64,000 bases of DNA. Origin: Lewinellaceae bacterium (GTDB lineage: Bacteria; Bacteroidota; Bacteroidia; Chitinophagales; Saprospiraceae). Shown here piece after piece: positions 37,559-47,388 of this stretch. The DNA lies in contig JADJUJ010000011.1 in the NCBI GenBank assembly GCA_016710765.1, forward strand, positions 16,318 through 80,317. Direction: 5' to 3'. Position 1 is the first letter of the stretch. Every line of letters begins with the position of its first letter. The translations under genes were made by a program, and so were the position numbers. Under the pieces are notes generated by a model that saw nothing but the letters and a program-made list of their open reading frames with translations, ran no database searches and was not told the origin of the DNA.

Positions 37559-38170
37559 ATGATTATTCTCGCTTCCCGCATTACCAGCCTCACAGATGCG
37601 CGCTATTTCGCTGCAAAAAATGTCAGTTATCTGGGTTTTAACCTGGAAAGCAACGCTGAAGGATTTCTGGACCCTATTTACATGAAGGCCATCAGAGAAT
37701 GGGTGGAAGGCCCCCAAATCGTGGGCGCATTTTCCCATACACCGGTGGAGGAAATCCGGGAGGCCGCTATTTTTTACGGCTTGGATGCGGTGGAACTTTC
37801 CGACAAGAATTTATCCGACCTGAGTACAATGGGAGGTATTCCGGTTTTGCTGCGCACTGCCTATACCGGCGATATGGATGCACTGGCATCAGTGCTCGAA
37901 GCGGCAAACGGGAAGGCTGTATACATCGTGGTAGAAAACCTGTTCTGGAGCAGCATCAGTGCTGCGCAGGCCGACTGGCGGGCCTTGTGTTCCCGTGCGC
38001 CGCTGCTGCTGGATATTGATGTGTCACCAACAGAACTTCCGGCGATGTTGGATGCGCTGCAGCCTGCCGGGCTGAGTTTTTCAGGCAGCGAAGAGGAAAA
38101 AGTAGGCGTGAAGTCCTTTGATGAAATTGACGCCTTGTTTGATGTGTTGGAAACTTTATCTGGCCTTTAG
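37559..38170 (+). CDS. Phosphoribosylanthranilate isomerase-like (TrpF-like) protein without the catalytic Cys
   Basis: 203 aa, TIM-barrel pattern of TrpF: SLTDARYFAAKNVSYLGFNL after strand 1, IVGAFSHTPVEEIREAAIFYGLDAVEL in the middle, LLLDIDVSPTELPAML, and the terminal VGVKSFDEIDALFDVLE, which matches PGVKDxxKIxxF of TrpF. In TrpF strand 1 reads K-I/V-C-G with a general-base Cys; here it is A-S-R-I-T, so that Cys is missing, and the SPRYV and GGTG segments are not present. The acid Asp region (LLLD) remains. Not in a trp operon but eight bases after lpxH. Probably not an active isomerase; true role unknown. Confidence 0.7.
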   Translation: MIILASRITSLTDARYFAAKNVSYLGFNLESNAEGFLDPIYMKAIREWVEGPQIVGAFSHTPVEEIREAAIFYGLDAVELSDKNLSDLSTMGGIPVLLRTAYTGDMDALASVLEAANGKAVYIVVENLFWSSISAAQADWRALCSRAPLLLDIDVSPTELPAMLDALQPAGLSFSGSEEEKVGVKSFDEIDALFDVLETLSGL

Positions 38171-38237
38171 ACAGTAGTCTTTTGTCTTTGGATACGAGAT
38201 CTTAAAATGATATCGCAGCCAAATGCCAAAGCCCAGA

Positions 38238-40841
38238 TTAGCGCGTCACCACAAATTTTTGCTGTGCCCATACCCTGCCTGCTGTTCGTGCAAATGCAAC
38301 ATAAATGCCTGGTGGCCAACTGTCTACACTGAGGGAAACATGCCCTCGTTGCCCACCACGAAATTCGTTTTGCCACAAAAGTTTCCCCTGCAGATTACTG
38401 ATCCAAACCTCCTTTTTGTTTTTCACGGGCAGATCTTCAATCCAGAGTGTAATGCTTGTTTGGGCCAGTGTTGGCTGTAAAACAAGGTGAGGCGGCTTTT
38501 GGGTTAAAGGGCCCTGGGTGGATACATCTGCGGCCAGTTGCAGGGAATCCAGCGGGAAGGAAAGAATGCTGCGGGCGTGGCTTCCAGCGAAAAGGGTATG
38601 CTGCGCAAAATTGAAGTCCAGATCATAAACTGGCACAATGGGCATACCTGAACCAAGACGTTCCCAATGCTGACCGCTGTTGATGGTGCCATAAACGCCG
38701 CCATCAGTTGCCACGAAAATGACGGAATCCTGATGGCCTGGAAGGACGATGATATCGTTGATGGCCAGTTGCGGCAGGTCGCCGGAAATTGCAGTCCAGG
38801 TTTGGCCCAGGTCGTCGGAACGGTGTAAAAGTGGCTGGAAGTCGTTGCTTTTATACCCGGTATGCGACACATATACGTGATCTGGGAAAGTAGGGGAGGC
38901 CTTTACGGAGGAAACGTAACGTTCCGGCAAGCCCGCTGTAATGTTTTCCCAGTTGGAAGTGTTGGGGTTGCCCTGCCAAACATTGCCATCCGTTGTGCCG
39001 ACGTACAGCAAGTCGGGGTCCAGCGGGCTTTCATCCAGGGTAGTAATGGTATGGTAACGCGCACCGAAAATATTGCCGTCGGTCAGGTCGGGACTGATGG
39101 GTGCCCATTGGCTGGGGTGTCCAACGCCTTTGTACACCCTGTAGGTGCCAGTGTACATGATACTGGGGTCGTGCCTGCTGAACATGTATTGCATGTCCCA
39201 GTTTCTTCGGTCGTCCGGATCAATCCCCTGCGCGCCATCCTCGAAAAAGGATCCGCCATCGGTAGAGCAAACGATGTTACCATCCTGCCATTCGTAGTAA
39301 ATGATGTCGGGGTTGTCGGGGTGAAAGGCGGGCTGGAAGCCGTCGCCGCCATACAGGTGAAGCCAGTCGGTGATGCCGGTGGCGTTGCCGGCCACAGTAC
39401 CATTGTCTTGTGCTCCTCCGAAATACCATTCTGGCAGGTGCGGGTTGGCCGCCACGCGGTAGAACTGAGTGGTGGGGATGTATTCGGCCTTGTTCCAGTT
39501 GGTGCCACCATCATTGCTGCGGTACAAACCGCCATCGGTGGCCAGGAGCATCACATTTTCAGAGATAAAAGCGACATCATGGTGATCAACGTGGGTGCCG
39601 GGGCTCATCTGGGTTACGTTGCTGGCCCAGTTGGCGCCACCGTCGATGCTGCGAACAGTGCGGACGCCGTTGATCCAGATGTCCTGGTTGTTGAAAGGGT
39701 TGATGTGTATTTTACCGAAGTACCAGGCAAAGTTGCTTTGAAAATTACTGTTGACGTTCAGGGGCATCTCTGCCCAATTGACGCCACCATCAAGGGTGGC
39801 GTAAAGGCCATTAAAACTTAAGTTGGTTCCGGCATAAGTAGCCAGTACATGGTTTCCGTTTTGAGGATCAATGGCCAGTCCGATCCGGCTATTCTCCTCC
39901 ATGGGCAGGCCGCCCTCAAGCATGGTCCAGTTGGCGCCGCCATCGGTAGTTTTCCAGATGCGGGCATTGTTGCCCAAAACGATGCTTTCCTGGTTGTTGC
40001 GAATGCGATCCCAGGCTGCTGCGTACAGGGTGTTAGGATCGTTGGGCGACATGACCATATCGATGATGCCGGTTTCCTGTCCGATAAACAGCACTTTTTC
40101 CCAGTTTTGCCCGCCATTGGTTGTTTTATACAAGCCGCGGTCGTCGTTCCGTTCGAAAGGAAGACCCATGGTCGCTACAAAAATGGTCTGGGCATTTTGT
40201 GGGTGCACAATCACTTTTGAAATGATTCGGGTTTCTTGTAAGCCGATATTTTGCCAGGAGTTTCCGCCATTGGTACTTTTCCAAAGCCCATCGCCAATGA
40301 AGGGGTATCCGCTGATGTTGGGATCGCCGGTGCCGGCATAAACGATATTGCTGTTTTGCGGATCGAGTTGGATGTCGCCGATGGATAGAAAAGGCTGCTC
40401 GTCAAATACCGGAAACCAGGAAGCGCCACCGTCGGTGGTTTTCCACAGCCCACCTCCGGAATATCCGATGTAGATGTTATTAGGATTGTTGGGGTCTACT
40501 TTGATGGTATTGATGCGCGCACCGATGTTGGCCGGGCCCTCCACCGTCCAGGGTGCGCTAAAGCCTTTGTTGCCGTTGCGGGAATATGCCTTGGTAGGAC
40601 TGAAGATCGATTCCAGCGCATTTTCATAGGTCGCAACATTGGTCGTATAATCGGGGTATTCCCGCAGGGCATAGAACCACTCCGCCGGCCAGAGTCCCGG
40701 GCTTTTATGCTCTTCTGCCTCCTGGGTCGCATTTGCGGGCCTTTTGCTCCAAATCACAATAGCGATGAATAAAATCACCAGGAGTGCAAAAAAGAAGATA
40801 ACACTTACGGGATAAGGTTGTTTTGGTTGACGTTCAAACAT
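38238..40841 (-). CDS. Sortilin-like beta-propeller exported protein with type IX sorting tail
   Basis: 867 aa. An N-terminal hydrophobic segment (SVIFFFALLVILFIAIVIW, residues 13-31) acts as signal or anchor. About residues 95-760 contain repeated BNR/sortilin motifs (GGLWKTTDGGASW, GLWKSTNGGNSW, GLYKTTNGGQNW, RIWKTTDGGANW, GLYRSNDGGTNW, VYGTINSGQHWERLG) forming a multi-bladed propeller, as in VPS10-like glycosyl-hydrolase proteins. The last ~75 residues (VWISNLQGKLLWQNEF, PPGIYVAFA) look like a type A sorting domain. Inferred role is surface glycan or peptide binding. Intact. Confidence 0.87.
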   Translation of the reverse strand: MFERQPKQPYPVSVIFFFALLVILFIAIVIWSKRPANATQEAEEHKSPGLWPAEWFYALREYPDYTTNVATYENALESIFSPTKAYSRNGNKGFSAPWTVEGPANIGARINTIKVDPNNPNNIYIGYSGGGLWKTTDGGASWFPVFDEQPFLSIGDIQLDPQNSNIVYAGTGDPNISGYPFIGDGLWKSTNGGNSWQNIGLQETRIISKVIVHPQNAQTIFVATMGLPFERNDDRGLYKTTNGGQNWEKVLFIGQETGIIDMVMSPNDPNTLYAAAWDRIRNNQESIVLGNNARIWKTTDGGANWTMLEGGLPMEENSRIGLAIDPQNGNHVLATYAGTNLSFNGLYATLDGGVNWAEMPLNVNSNFQSNFAWYFGKIHINPFNNQDIWINGVRTVRSIDGGANWASNVTQMSPGTHVDHHDVAFISENVMLLATDGGLYRSNDGGTNWNKAEYIPTTQFYRVAANPHLPEWYFGGAQDNGTVAGNATGITDWLHLYGGDGFQPAFHPDNPDIIYYEWQDGNIVCSTDGGSFFEDGAQGIDPDDRRNWDMQYMFSRHDPSIMYTGTYRVYKGVGHPSQWAPISPDLTDGNIFGARYHTITTLDESPLDPDLLYVGTTDGNVWQGNPNTSNWENITAGLPERYVSSVKASPTFPDHVYVSHTGYKSNDFQPLLHRSDDLGQTWTAISGDLPQLAINDIIVLPGHQDSVIFVATDGGVYGTINSGQHWERLGSGMPIVPVYDLDFNFAQHTLFAGSHARSILSFPLDSLQLAADVSTQGPLTQKPPHLVLQPTLAQTSITLWIEDLPVKNKKEVWISNLQGKLLWQNEFRGGQRGHVSLSVDSWPPGIYVAFARTAGRVWAQQKFVVTR

Positions 40842-40948
40842 GGTAACCAGCGGCTAATGATTTGCAAATATAATCGAAGCGGGGTTGAATTTTCTGTGCC
40901 ATGGCAAATAATTGCCGTGTCTGAGTCCGCTGTGCTATGTTTGGGCGA

Positions 40949-41671
40949 CTATAATAAGATATTGGTTTTGTTGTTGACAATAATTTCGGAGCCTTCTGCC
41001 AAAAAAACGGATAGTGGTTCGGCTTGCGAAAGATGGGCAAATTCGGCGCCATACACCGTGCCAAAATCGATGTCGGCATGCCAGTTCAGCATGGGATAAA
41101 CCTGCCAGGAAGGATGTTCCACCTGGTATTCCACCGTCCGCCTGGCGCCATGGCGGGCGTATCCCCAATAGTGTTCGGTAATAAACTCGGCTTCGCTTCC
41201 GGCTTTCAGGTCCATCGCTTCCGGCGCCGTTTGAATGCCGAAAGCATGCCATTTTCCAGATTCCTTCCAGGCGTATTCCACCTCCAGTTGCTCCGGCTTT
41301 TCCTGCCATTGATGCCACATTTTACGGGTGGCATAGCGCTCCCGATACAGGGTGTTGGCAACCCAGGCAATGGCAGGTTTGGGAACGATTTCCCGTATAA
41401 ATACCACCCCACGTTTCCACCCCAATTGAGGGTCGTTTCGCCGCACATAAAAGCGAAGATTGATTTCTTCAAAATCGGTATGGAAAGGGATTTTCCAGCC
41501 CATCACCCGGGTATCGAGAAACATGAAGCCTACGACACTGACATAGCATTGGCCGTTCCAAAGGTCTATCTCCGTTCCGGCAGGAAGCCAGGGCTGAAGG
41601 CGCGCTGGTTCCACAGCATAGTTTAGCATAAGGAGTCGGCGCCATTGGGCATGCAAAAAGGGAGAGGGCAT
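40949..41671 (-). CDS. DUF2071 (YqjF-family) protein
   Basis: 240 aa. Begins with the family pattern AQWRRLLMLNYAVEPARLQPWLPAGTEID, then YVSVVGFMFLDTRVMGWKIPFHTDFEEINLRFYVRR, typical of DUF2071, whose fold resembles acetoacetate decarboxylase. Function not known. Start ATG 41669-41671; 26 bases after the stop of the upstream helical-repeat gene on the same strand, so possibly co-transcribed. Intact. Confidence 0.83.
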   Translation of the reverse strand: MPSPFLHAQWRRLLMLNYAVEPARLQPWLPAGTEIDLWNGQCYVSVVGFMFLDTRVMGWKIPFHTDFEEINLRFYVRRNDPQLGWKRGVVFIREIVPKPAIAWVANTLYRERYATRKMWHQWQEKPEQLEVEYAWKESGKWHAFGIQTAPEAMDLKAGSEAEFITEHYWGYARHGARRTVEYQVEHPSWQVYPMLNWHADIDFGTVYGAEFAHLSQAEPLSVFLAEGSEIIVNNKTNILL

Positions 41672-41697
41672 GGTTGTTGAATTTAAAGAAGGGTTGG

Positions 41698-43107
41698 TTA
41701 GTCCAGTTGCCGCAGCAGCCAGTCGCGTTCCATGAGGGGTTGGGTATTGCTGAATATTTCGCGGAGTCGCTCTGTTTGGGCTTTGGAATACGGGTTGTGG
41801 TTGAGCAGCTTTTTCATGAGGCTAATCATGTTTTTGTAGGCTGATTTTCTGGCAGTATCCAGGGCTTCTTTGCGTTGGAGGTAGATGCGCATACTTTCGA
41901 GCAGCGACTCGAAGGCATCTAACTCGGTTTGCTCGTAATATATTTTCAACAACATGGTTTTGGCAATGATGTTGAGGTGCATCTCATCGTATTCAAAATT
42001 AAGGAGCATGCGTTGCGCCTGGTCGTAATCTCCTTTTTCAAAGTAAATGCGCGAGAGGTTGAAGTGTACGATGCTTTTACGGTACTTTTCCTCCAGGTAT
42101 TGCTGATAATTGTTCACAAAAGATTCTACCCATTCGTATTCCCGAACGCGCAGGGCAATACCTACGATGTTGATGAAAGTATAGCGCGACAGTTTTTCAT
42201 TTTCGAGCAATATACCCGTGTCGACGCCTTGCCGGTAGAGTTCGAAGGCCCTTCTGGCAAAATCCTGCCGGCCGGCGCTGATTTTGGGTACGCAATAGTT
42301 CCAGGCCGCCAAGTAGAGGTTCCGGACTTCGTCGCGGTCGAATTTTAAGGCTTGTTCGGAATGGATCAAGTTTTCAAATTGCTCAAAATATTCCTCCTTA
42401 TCGGGGTTGGTTACCGCCATATAGATGTAATAATAAACCGAAATGGCGGGATCTTCAATGAGTTCGCCCCGTTCAACATAGTGTAAGGTTTCGGGCAGCA
42501 GGCCATCGGTATATTGCGCTTTTTGGAAAACGGTACGGTGGGCCAGCATTTCCAGGCTGGTGCGCAACTTTTCTGCGGTAAACCATTTTTCCAGGGCGTT
42601 GGCCACCTCCTGCAGGTTCACCGGTGTACTTTGCGACAGGCCCAGTTGGTATTCATAGTCTTCGGTTTCCAGAAAAAACTTCTGCAAGAGGTAATCTGCG
42701 TTGCGAAGGGGTTGATTTTCGAGGGCATCTGTTGACAAGCGTTTGGCCTGTCGGTAGGCTTTTTCCAACTTTCGCTGACGGTATTGGCGGGAAAGTGCCA
42801 ATTGATACTGAAATTGATTATTTTTGTAGTCTTCAAATGCCAGATACTCCTCTACCGCCTTTCCTAAGAAATACATGACCTGGCGCATGCGAGCGTCGTC
42901 GTATGGCTCCCCGGGATAAACAGCAGGCCAAACCTTCTGTTTTTTCAGGGCTTCGTCGTTTTTGGACAATGCCGATAACAAATAATCAAACAGATTGACT
43001 ACGTCTTCGCGTTGGTTGTGGGAAGGAGACCGCAACCATTTATTTAATTCGCGTTGCTCCTTTTTAGAAAGCGAGCGCGCAATTTCAACCAGGACGCTTT
43101 TTTGCAT
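41698..43107 (-). CDS. Uncharacterised alpha-helical (TPR-like) protein
   Basis: 469 aa, no signal peptide, almost wholly helical and charged. N terminus MQKSVLVEIARSLSKKEQRELNKWLRSP; later segments such as FNLSRIYFEKGDYDQAQRML and KTMLLKIYYEQTELDAFES have TPR spacing. I know similar proteins of unknown function in Saprospiraceae-like genomes but no assigned role. Inference: a cytoplasmic scaffold or regulator. Divergent from the large exported protein at 43358 across a 250-base AT-rich gap. Intact. Confidence 0.72.
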   Translation of the reverse strand: MQKSVLVEIARSLSKKEQRELNKWLRSPSHNQREDVVNLFDYLLSALSKNDEALKKQKVWPAVYPGEPYDDARMRQVMYFLGKAVEEYLAFEDYKNNQFQYQLALSRQYRQRKLEKAYRQAKRLSTDALENQPLRNADYLLQKFFLETEDYEYQLGLSQSTPVNLQEVANALEKWFTAEKLRTSLEMLAHRTVFQKAQYTDGLLPETLHYVERGELIEDPAISVYYYIYMAVTNPDKEEYFEQFENLIHSEQALKFDRDEVRNLYLAAWNYCVPKISAGRQDFARRAFELYRQGVDTGILLENEKLSRYTFINIVGIALRVREYEWVESFVNNYQQYLEEKYRKSIVHFNLSRIYFEKGDYDQAQRMLLNFEYDEMHLNIIAKTMLLKIYYEQTELDAFESLLESMRIYLQRKEALDTARKSAYKNMISLMKKLLNHNPYSKAQTERLREIFSNTQPLMERDWLLRQLD

Positions 43108-43357
43108 GAGCTATTTCAATTATTCGTTCAACAAATAAGAGAAGAAATTTGGTTGTTTATTTGACGTCGATTACGTTCTATCAATTTGTTTTTCAACATA
43201 ATATACATATAGTTACAGTATATTTAATGTTTTAATTGTACTACAACCATCAAAAATACGTCAACAAATGCGATTTTTTGTCTTTTTAACCCCTAAAATT
43301 CTCCTGCACTTTTGTATCGTGATCAATAACCGGTTGCCAACACTAATCCACAAACCC

Positions 43358-46243
43358 ATGTATAAATATCTCACCACACTCATTTTTTTGTTACTGACCA
43401 GTCTGCTGACTGCGCAGGGGTGGGAGCGTGTATACTATGGGTTAGGTAATGATGAAGCCAATGCCATTGCTGCTACGCCGGATGGCGGGTTTGTGATGAC
43501 TGGTTTTTACGGGGGCAACAAGGTTCATTTGTTAAAAACGGATATCGACGGCAACCTGCAATGGAGCAAGCCTTTTACGCAGAACAGTTCTGCTGCAGGC
43601 AATGCTATTCTTACGCTTGCTGATACGGCGTATATTATTGCCGGCTATACCGAAATAGAAGTTCCGGGCATTCCTCCCACCTTCAACCGTAACATCCTGC
43701 TGGTCAAAACCGATGCTTCAGGCAATATGCTCTGGAGTAAAAATTTTGGTGGCGCAGGAACAGAAGAAGGAACCAGCATTGCGCAAATGCCAGATGGTGG
43801 TTTTGTTGTGGCAGGTTTCAATGATAACGACGATGTTGTGGTCCTTCGCACCGATGCGCAAGGCAACATGCTTTGGCTGAACAGCTACGGCTTGCCAAAC
43901 AACAAGGAGCGCGCAAATGATGTGGTAGTGGCCGCGAACGGAGATATTGTAGTTGCCGGTAGCGATTTTATCAACCCGCGTACCTTTTTCTACGGCCTTC
44001 GGATCCAACCGGACGGCACACAGGTTTGGGCCAACAACTGGGGCTACCTGGCCAACCCAGGCGCTACGGATGTAGCCAAAGCCATTGTAACTACTCCTGA
44101 CGGCGGCTTTTTGCTCGCAGGTTCCACCAATTCCATCATTGGTGATAATTCTTTTATCATTAAAATTGATGGCGACGGTGGGGATACGCCATTTTGGGCC
44201 GAGCCATATTACAACGTTGACCTGAACGACATCGTAAGTGACCGTAACGGTGGTGGGTTCTTTGCAACTGGCCGTTTTGTTAGCGGTTCGCTCGACGATC
44301 TCTACATGATGCACATAAGCGCCACAGGCGGTATCATTTGGGATGTGAATGTGGGCAAAGCCGGAACTGATGCCGGGTATGGCATTGTTGCTACTCCAGA
44401 TGGTGGCGCTGCTGCTGCAGGATATACTTATCCGTTTGTCAACAGCAACGAATCGAGTCCATATCTGGTCAAGGCCGATAAAAACGGCATTGTATTTACC
44501 AGTTATGTACGCGGCAATGTGTTCAATGACCTGAACGCAGATTGCATTTTGGATGGCAACGAAAACGGATTAGAGGACTGGATCATCAAACTTAGCAGCA
44601 CTAACTTTACACGTTACATCGCTGCTGATAAATTTGGAGACTTCTCCATTCTGGTGGATACCGGTGCGTACGAATTACAACTCATTACCCCCAATGGATA
44701 CTGGGAGGTTTGTGACCCGGCCCTGTATTTTGATGTAACCGATTTTTACGATACGGTATATGCCCTGGTGCCTGTTCACCCTTCTGTTGCCTGCACCCGC
44801 AATGAAATAGACATCGCCGCACCAGTATTACGCCGTTGCACAGATAACACTTATACCGTTCGTTATTGTAATTCCGGAACCGTTCCTTCCTTTGATACAC
44901 GGGTGGAAGTGGCGCTCGATGAGCAACTCTCGGTAACGGGAAGTTCCATTCCCTGGTCACTGCAACAGGGCCAAACTTATACTTTTAATGTTGGTACGGT
45001 TAACCCTGGGGAGTGTAAGTCCTTTACGGTAACGGCATTTCTCGACTGCAACAATACCATCACCGGAGAAACGCACTGTGTCACAGCACACATCTTCCCC
45101 GATACCTTTTGCAATTTTGGCAATTGGGATGGTTCCAGAATATTTACCACTGCAGTTTGCGAAAACGATACGATTAAGTTGAAAATTGGCCGAATGGGCG
45201 GCAGCACAGGTACGATAAAGGTGGACTTCGTGATAGCTGAGGATATCCTCATGCTGACCGATCCTGCCAATCCGCCAGCAGCCTTCATGGAAGTGTTCGA
45301 ACCCGATACCACCGTGTTGAGCACGCCAGCCAATGGCAAAACCTACCGGATTATTGCCACCAATATTGAAAATTACAATTACCCGGGAACCAGTTTCCCC
45401 ACCGCGGCTGTCGAAGGCTGTGGAACCAATGCCTCGGGTGGTTTCTCGACGGGATTTTATACCATGTTCCCGGAAGATGAATCAGACGCATTTATCGCGA
45501 GCGACTGCCAGGAAAGTTACGAAACCGATTACGATTCTCTATATTTTAAAAGAGGCCATCCCAAAGGCTACGACGTGGCCCACTACGTCAGTCCGGAAAC
45601 CGATTTGGACTTTTTAATCTATTTTCAAAACTCTGGAGGCGATACGGTGCACCAGGTGATAGTGCGCGACACATTGTCGGCGGCACTTGATCCGGCCACC
45701 GTGTACCCCGGGGCTTCGAGTCATCCCTACGACTTTGTCGTGTATGGAAACGGCATTGTGCAGTTTACCATTCCAAACGCCAATTTGTTACCAGGTGGCA
45801 GCAGTGCCAATACGGATGGATTTGTGTCCTTCCGCGTTGCGCAAAAACCGAATCAGAATTGCCAAACGGAGATCCTGAATACTGCTGCCATCTATTTTGA
45901 TTTCAACGCGCCCGTTCATACGAACGAGACTTACCATACCATCTGCGATCGCGACAGTTTCCTCATTTTTACCAATACCAACAACGTCCTGATCCAGGGC
46001 GCCGAGGTTAAAGTGTTTCCAAATCCTTTCGCGGAAAGCGCGCAGTTTGAAATTACCGGTATCGAAGCCCAGCATTATAGTCTGGACATATTCGACATTC
46101 AAGGAAGACATGTATTTAATCGCATATACAATACACCCACATTCCGATTGCTGCGTCAGCAAATTCCACCCGGGGCCTACATTTACCGGCTTTCTGCCGA
46201 TGGCAGGCCGGTAGCCTCGGGAAAGGTAATTGCCGGACAGTAG
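43358..46243 (+). CDS. Large secreted repeat protein with type IX sorting domain
   Basis: 961 aa from ATG 43358, which opens a signal peptide (MYKYLTTLIFLLLTSLLTAQ). Residues ~20-400 are repeats of ~50 aa around TPDGGFVMTGF and LLKTDxxGNxxWSK, a beta-propeller of the delta-60-repeat type. A Cna-B/SdrD-like carboxypeptidase-regulatory unit follows (GNVFNDLNADCILDGNENG), then DUF11/DUF7619-like Ig modules (HPKGYDVAHYVSPETDLDF, ILNTAAIYFDFNAPVHTNE), and a C-terminal sorting domain (VKVFPNPFAESAQFEI, LDIFDIQGRHVF, PPGAYIYRLSADG). Exported and surface-anchored by type IX secretion; adhesive or structural role inferred. Intact. Confidence 0.88.
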   Translation: MYKYLTTLIFLLLTSLLTAQGWERVYYGLGNDEANAIAATPDGGFVMTGFYGGNKVHLLKTDIDGNLQWSKPFTQNSSAAGNAILTLADTAYIIAGYTEIEVPGIPPTFNRNILLVKTDASGNMLWSKNFGGAGTEEGTSIAQMPDGGFVVAGFNDNDDVVVLRTDAQGNMLWLNSYGLPNNKERANDVVVAANGDIVVAGSDFINPRTFFYGLRIQPDGTQVWANNWGYLANPGATDVAKAIVTTPDGGFLLAGSTNSIIGDNSFIIKIDGDGGDTPFWAEPYYNVDLNDIVSDRNGGGFFATGRFVSGSLDDLYMMHISATGGIIWDVNVGKAGTDAGYGIVATPDGGAAAAGYTYPFVNSNESSPYLVKADKNGIVFTSYVRGNVFNDLNADCILDGNENGLEDWIIKLSSTNFTRYIAADKFGDFSILVDTGAYELQLITPNGYWEVCDPALYFDVTDFYDTVYALVPVHPSVACTRNEIDIAAPVLRRCTDNTYTVRYCNSGTVPSFDTRVEVALDEQLSVTGSSIPWSLQQGQTYTFNVGTVNPGECKSFTVTAFLDCNNTITGETHCVTAHIFPDTFCNFGNWDGSRIFTTAVCENDTIKLKIGRMGGSTGTIKVDFVIAEDILMLTDPANPPAAFMEVFEPDTTVLSTPANGKTYRIIATNIENYNYPGTSFPTAAVEGCGTNASGGFSTGFYTMFPEDESDAFIASDCQESYETDYDSLYFKRGHPKGYDVAHYVSPETDLDFLIYFQNSGGDTVHQVIVRDTLSAALDPATVYPGASSHPYDFVVYGNGIVQFTIPNANLLPGGSSANTDGFVSFRVAQKPNQNCQTEILNTAAIYFDFNAPVHTNETYHTICDRDSFLIFTNTNNVLIQGAEVKVFPNPFAESAQFEITGIEAQHYSLDIFDIQGRHVFNRIYNTPTFRLLRQQIPPGAYIYRLSADGRPVASGKVIAGQ

Positions 46244-46285
46244 CAACCGAAGGCCATCCACAACCAATTACACAGACATTATCCC

Positions 46286-46328
46286 TGCAATGCGTCATTT
46301 CGTCGTTTAGACGGGATGGCGCATTGCA
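46286..46328 (+). other. 19-bp stem-loop in the 3' region of the 961-aa exported protein gene
   Basis: TGCAATGCGTCATTTCGTC (46286-46304) pairs along its whole length with 46310-46328 around the loop GTTTA. Three of the 19 pairs are G-U wobbles that form only in plus-strand RNA (they would be A-C on the other strand), which suggests an RNA structure in the message, 43 bases after the stop. No U tract follows, so it is more likely a stability element or processing site than a terminator. Confidence 0.55.
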
Positions 46329-46411
46329 ATTGGGGGGACACTCAGACTGTTGGTGAACAATAAGGCGAACAGTTGGCGAATCGATTAATGGACCGGGGAC
46401 GTTCACCCAAT

Positions 46412-46437
46412 AAAAAAAGGAGCCCAGAAGGGGCTCC
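46412..46437 (-). terminator. Rho-independent terminator of the isc operon
   Basis: On the minus strand GGAGCCC(C) and GGGCTCC (46419-46437) form a GC-rich stem with a 4-5 base loop followed by seven T (plus-strand A run 46412-46418), about 50 bases after the corrected iscA stop. Confidence 0.88.
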
Positions 46438-46485
46438 CTGAAAACAAATTTTCAATCGGTTCCAACTATTGTTTTAAAAACTTAA

Positions 46486-46813
46486 CTATACCGCAAAACT
46501 TTCCCCCGCAGCTGCAGGTTCGGGCGGCATTGGGGTTGTTGAAGAAGAAACCTTTGCCATTGAGCCCTCCAGAAAATTCGAGGGTGGTGTTGTAGAGATA
46601 GAGAAAACTTTTAAGGTCAATGACCACTTTCACGCCATTATCTTCAAAAACCTGGTCGTTGGGCTTGGATTCATTGTCAAAGTCCAACTTATAAGATAGC
46701 CCGGAGCAGCCGCCGGAAACGACGCTGACCCGTATAAAATAGTCATCACCAAAATGCTCAGACGAGCGGATTTCGTTGATTTTTTCTTTGGCGTTTTCTG
46801 CTACGAAAATCAT
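46486..46813 (-). CDS. iscA: A-type iron-sulfur carrier (IscA/ErpA), 3' end frameshifted
   Basis: Corrected length 108 aa. HesB/IscA fold with the three conserved Cys: VVSGGCSGLSYKLDF and TCSCG near the end. As written the frame reads on as CGGKFCGIVKFLKQ to a stop at 46466; removing one G from the run at 46503-46507 gives the canonical ending CSCGESFAV and a TAG at 46486-46488, so a one-base insertion is inferred. It accepts or transfers Fe-S clusters to apoproteins. Last gene of iscS-iscU-iscA, 113 bases after iscU. Confidence 0.92.
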
Positions 46814-46926
46814 GTTAAAAATAGTTTACTGTTACACTGAATCATTGTTGCATTGTCACCTTGTAGGTTTAAGCACTGATCATTTTTCAATAAAGCAATG
46901 ATGCAAGGCAACAATCCATCAATAAT

Positions 46927-47334
46927 TTAAACAGTTTCAGTAGCCACCACTACACCGTTTTTCTTCTGGTAGTCGGCAATAGCAGCCTTAATGGCGTCTT
47001 CCGCCAATACCGAACAGTGAATTTTAACGGGTGGAAGTGCGAGTTCCTCAACAATTTCCATGTTGTCGATTTTCATGGCATCGTCGAGTGATTTGCCTTT
47101 GAGCCATTCGGTGGCAAGCGACGAGGAAGCAATAGCTGAGCCACAGCCAAAGGTTTTGAACTTGGCATCCTTGATGGTGCCGGTCATTTCGTCAACTTCA
47201 ATCTGGAGGCGCATAACGTCGCCGCATTCCGGGGCGCCAACCAAGCCTGTGCCAACGTTCTTGGCATCTTTGTTAAGTGAGCCTACGTTGCGAGGGTTTT
47301 TGAAGTGTTCGAGAACTTTTTCTGAGTATGCCAT
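46927..47334 (-). CDS. iscU: Iron-sulfur cluster scaffold protein IscU
   Basis: 135 aa. Scaffold on which IscS-derived sulfur and iron form [2Fe-2S]/[4Fe-4S] clusters. The three ligand Cys are in GAPECGDVMRL, FKTFGCGSAIASSS and KIHCSVLAEDAI, with the LPPVK chaperone-binding motif just before the last. 54 bases downstream of iscS. hscA, hscB and fdx are not linked. Intact. Confidence 0.97.
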   Translation of the reverse strand: MAYSEKVLEHFKNPRNVGSLNKDAKNVGTGLVGAPECGDVMRLQIEVDEMTGTIKDAKFKTFGCGSAIASSSLATEWLKGKSLDDAMKIDNMEIVEELALPPVKIHCSVLAEDAIKAAIADYQKKNGVVVATETV

Positions 47335-47388
47335 AGTATTTAGGATATGCTAGATTTGAAAAAATGTGGTTTGGGTCGAGGGTTTTTA

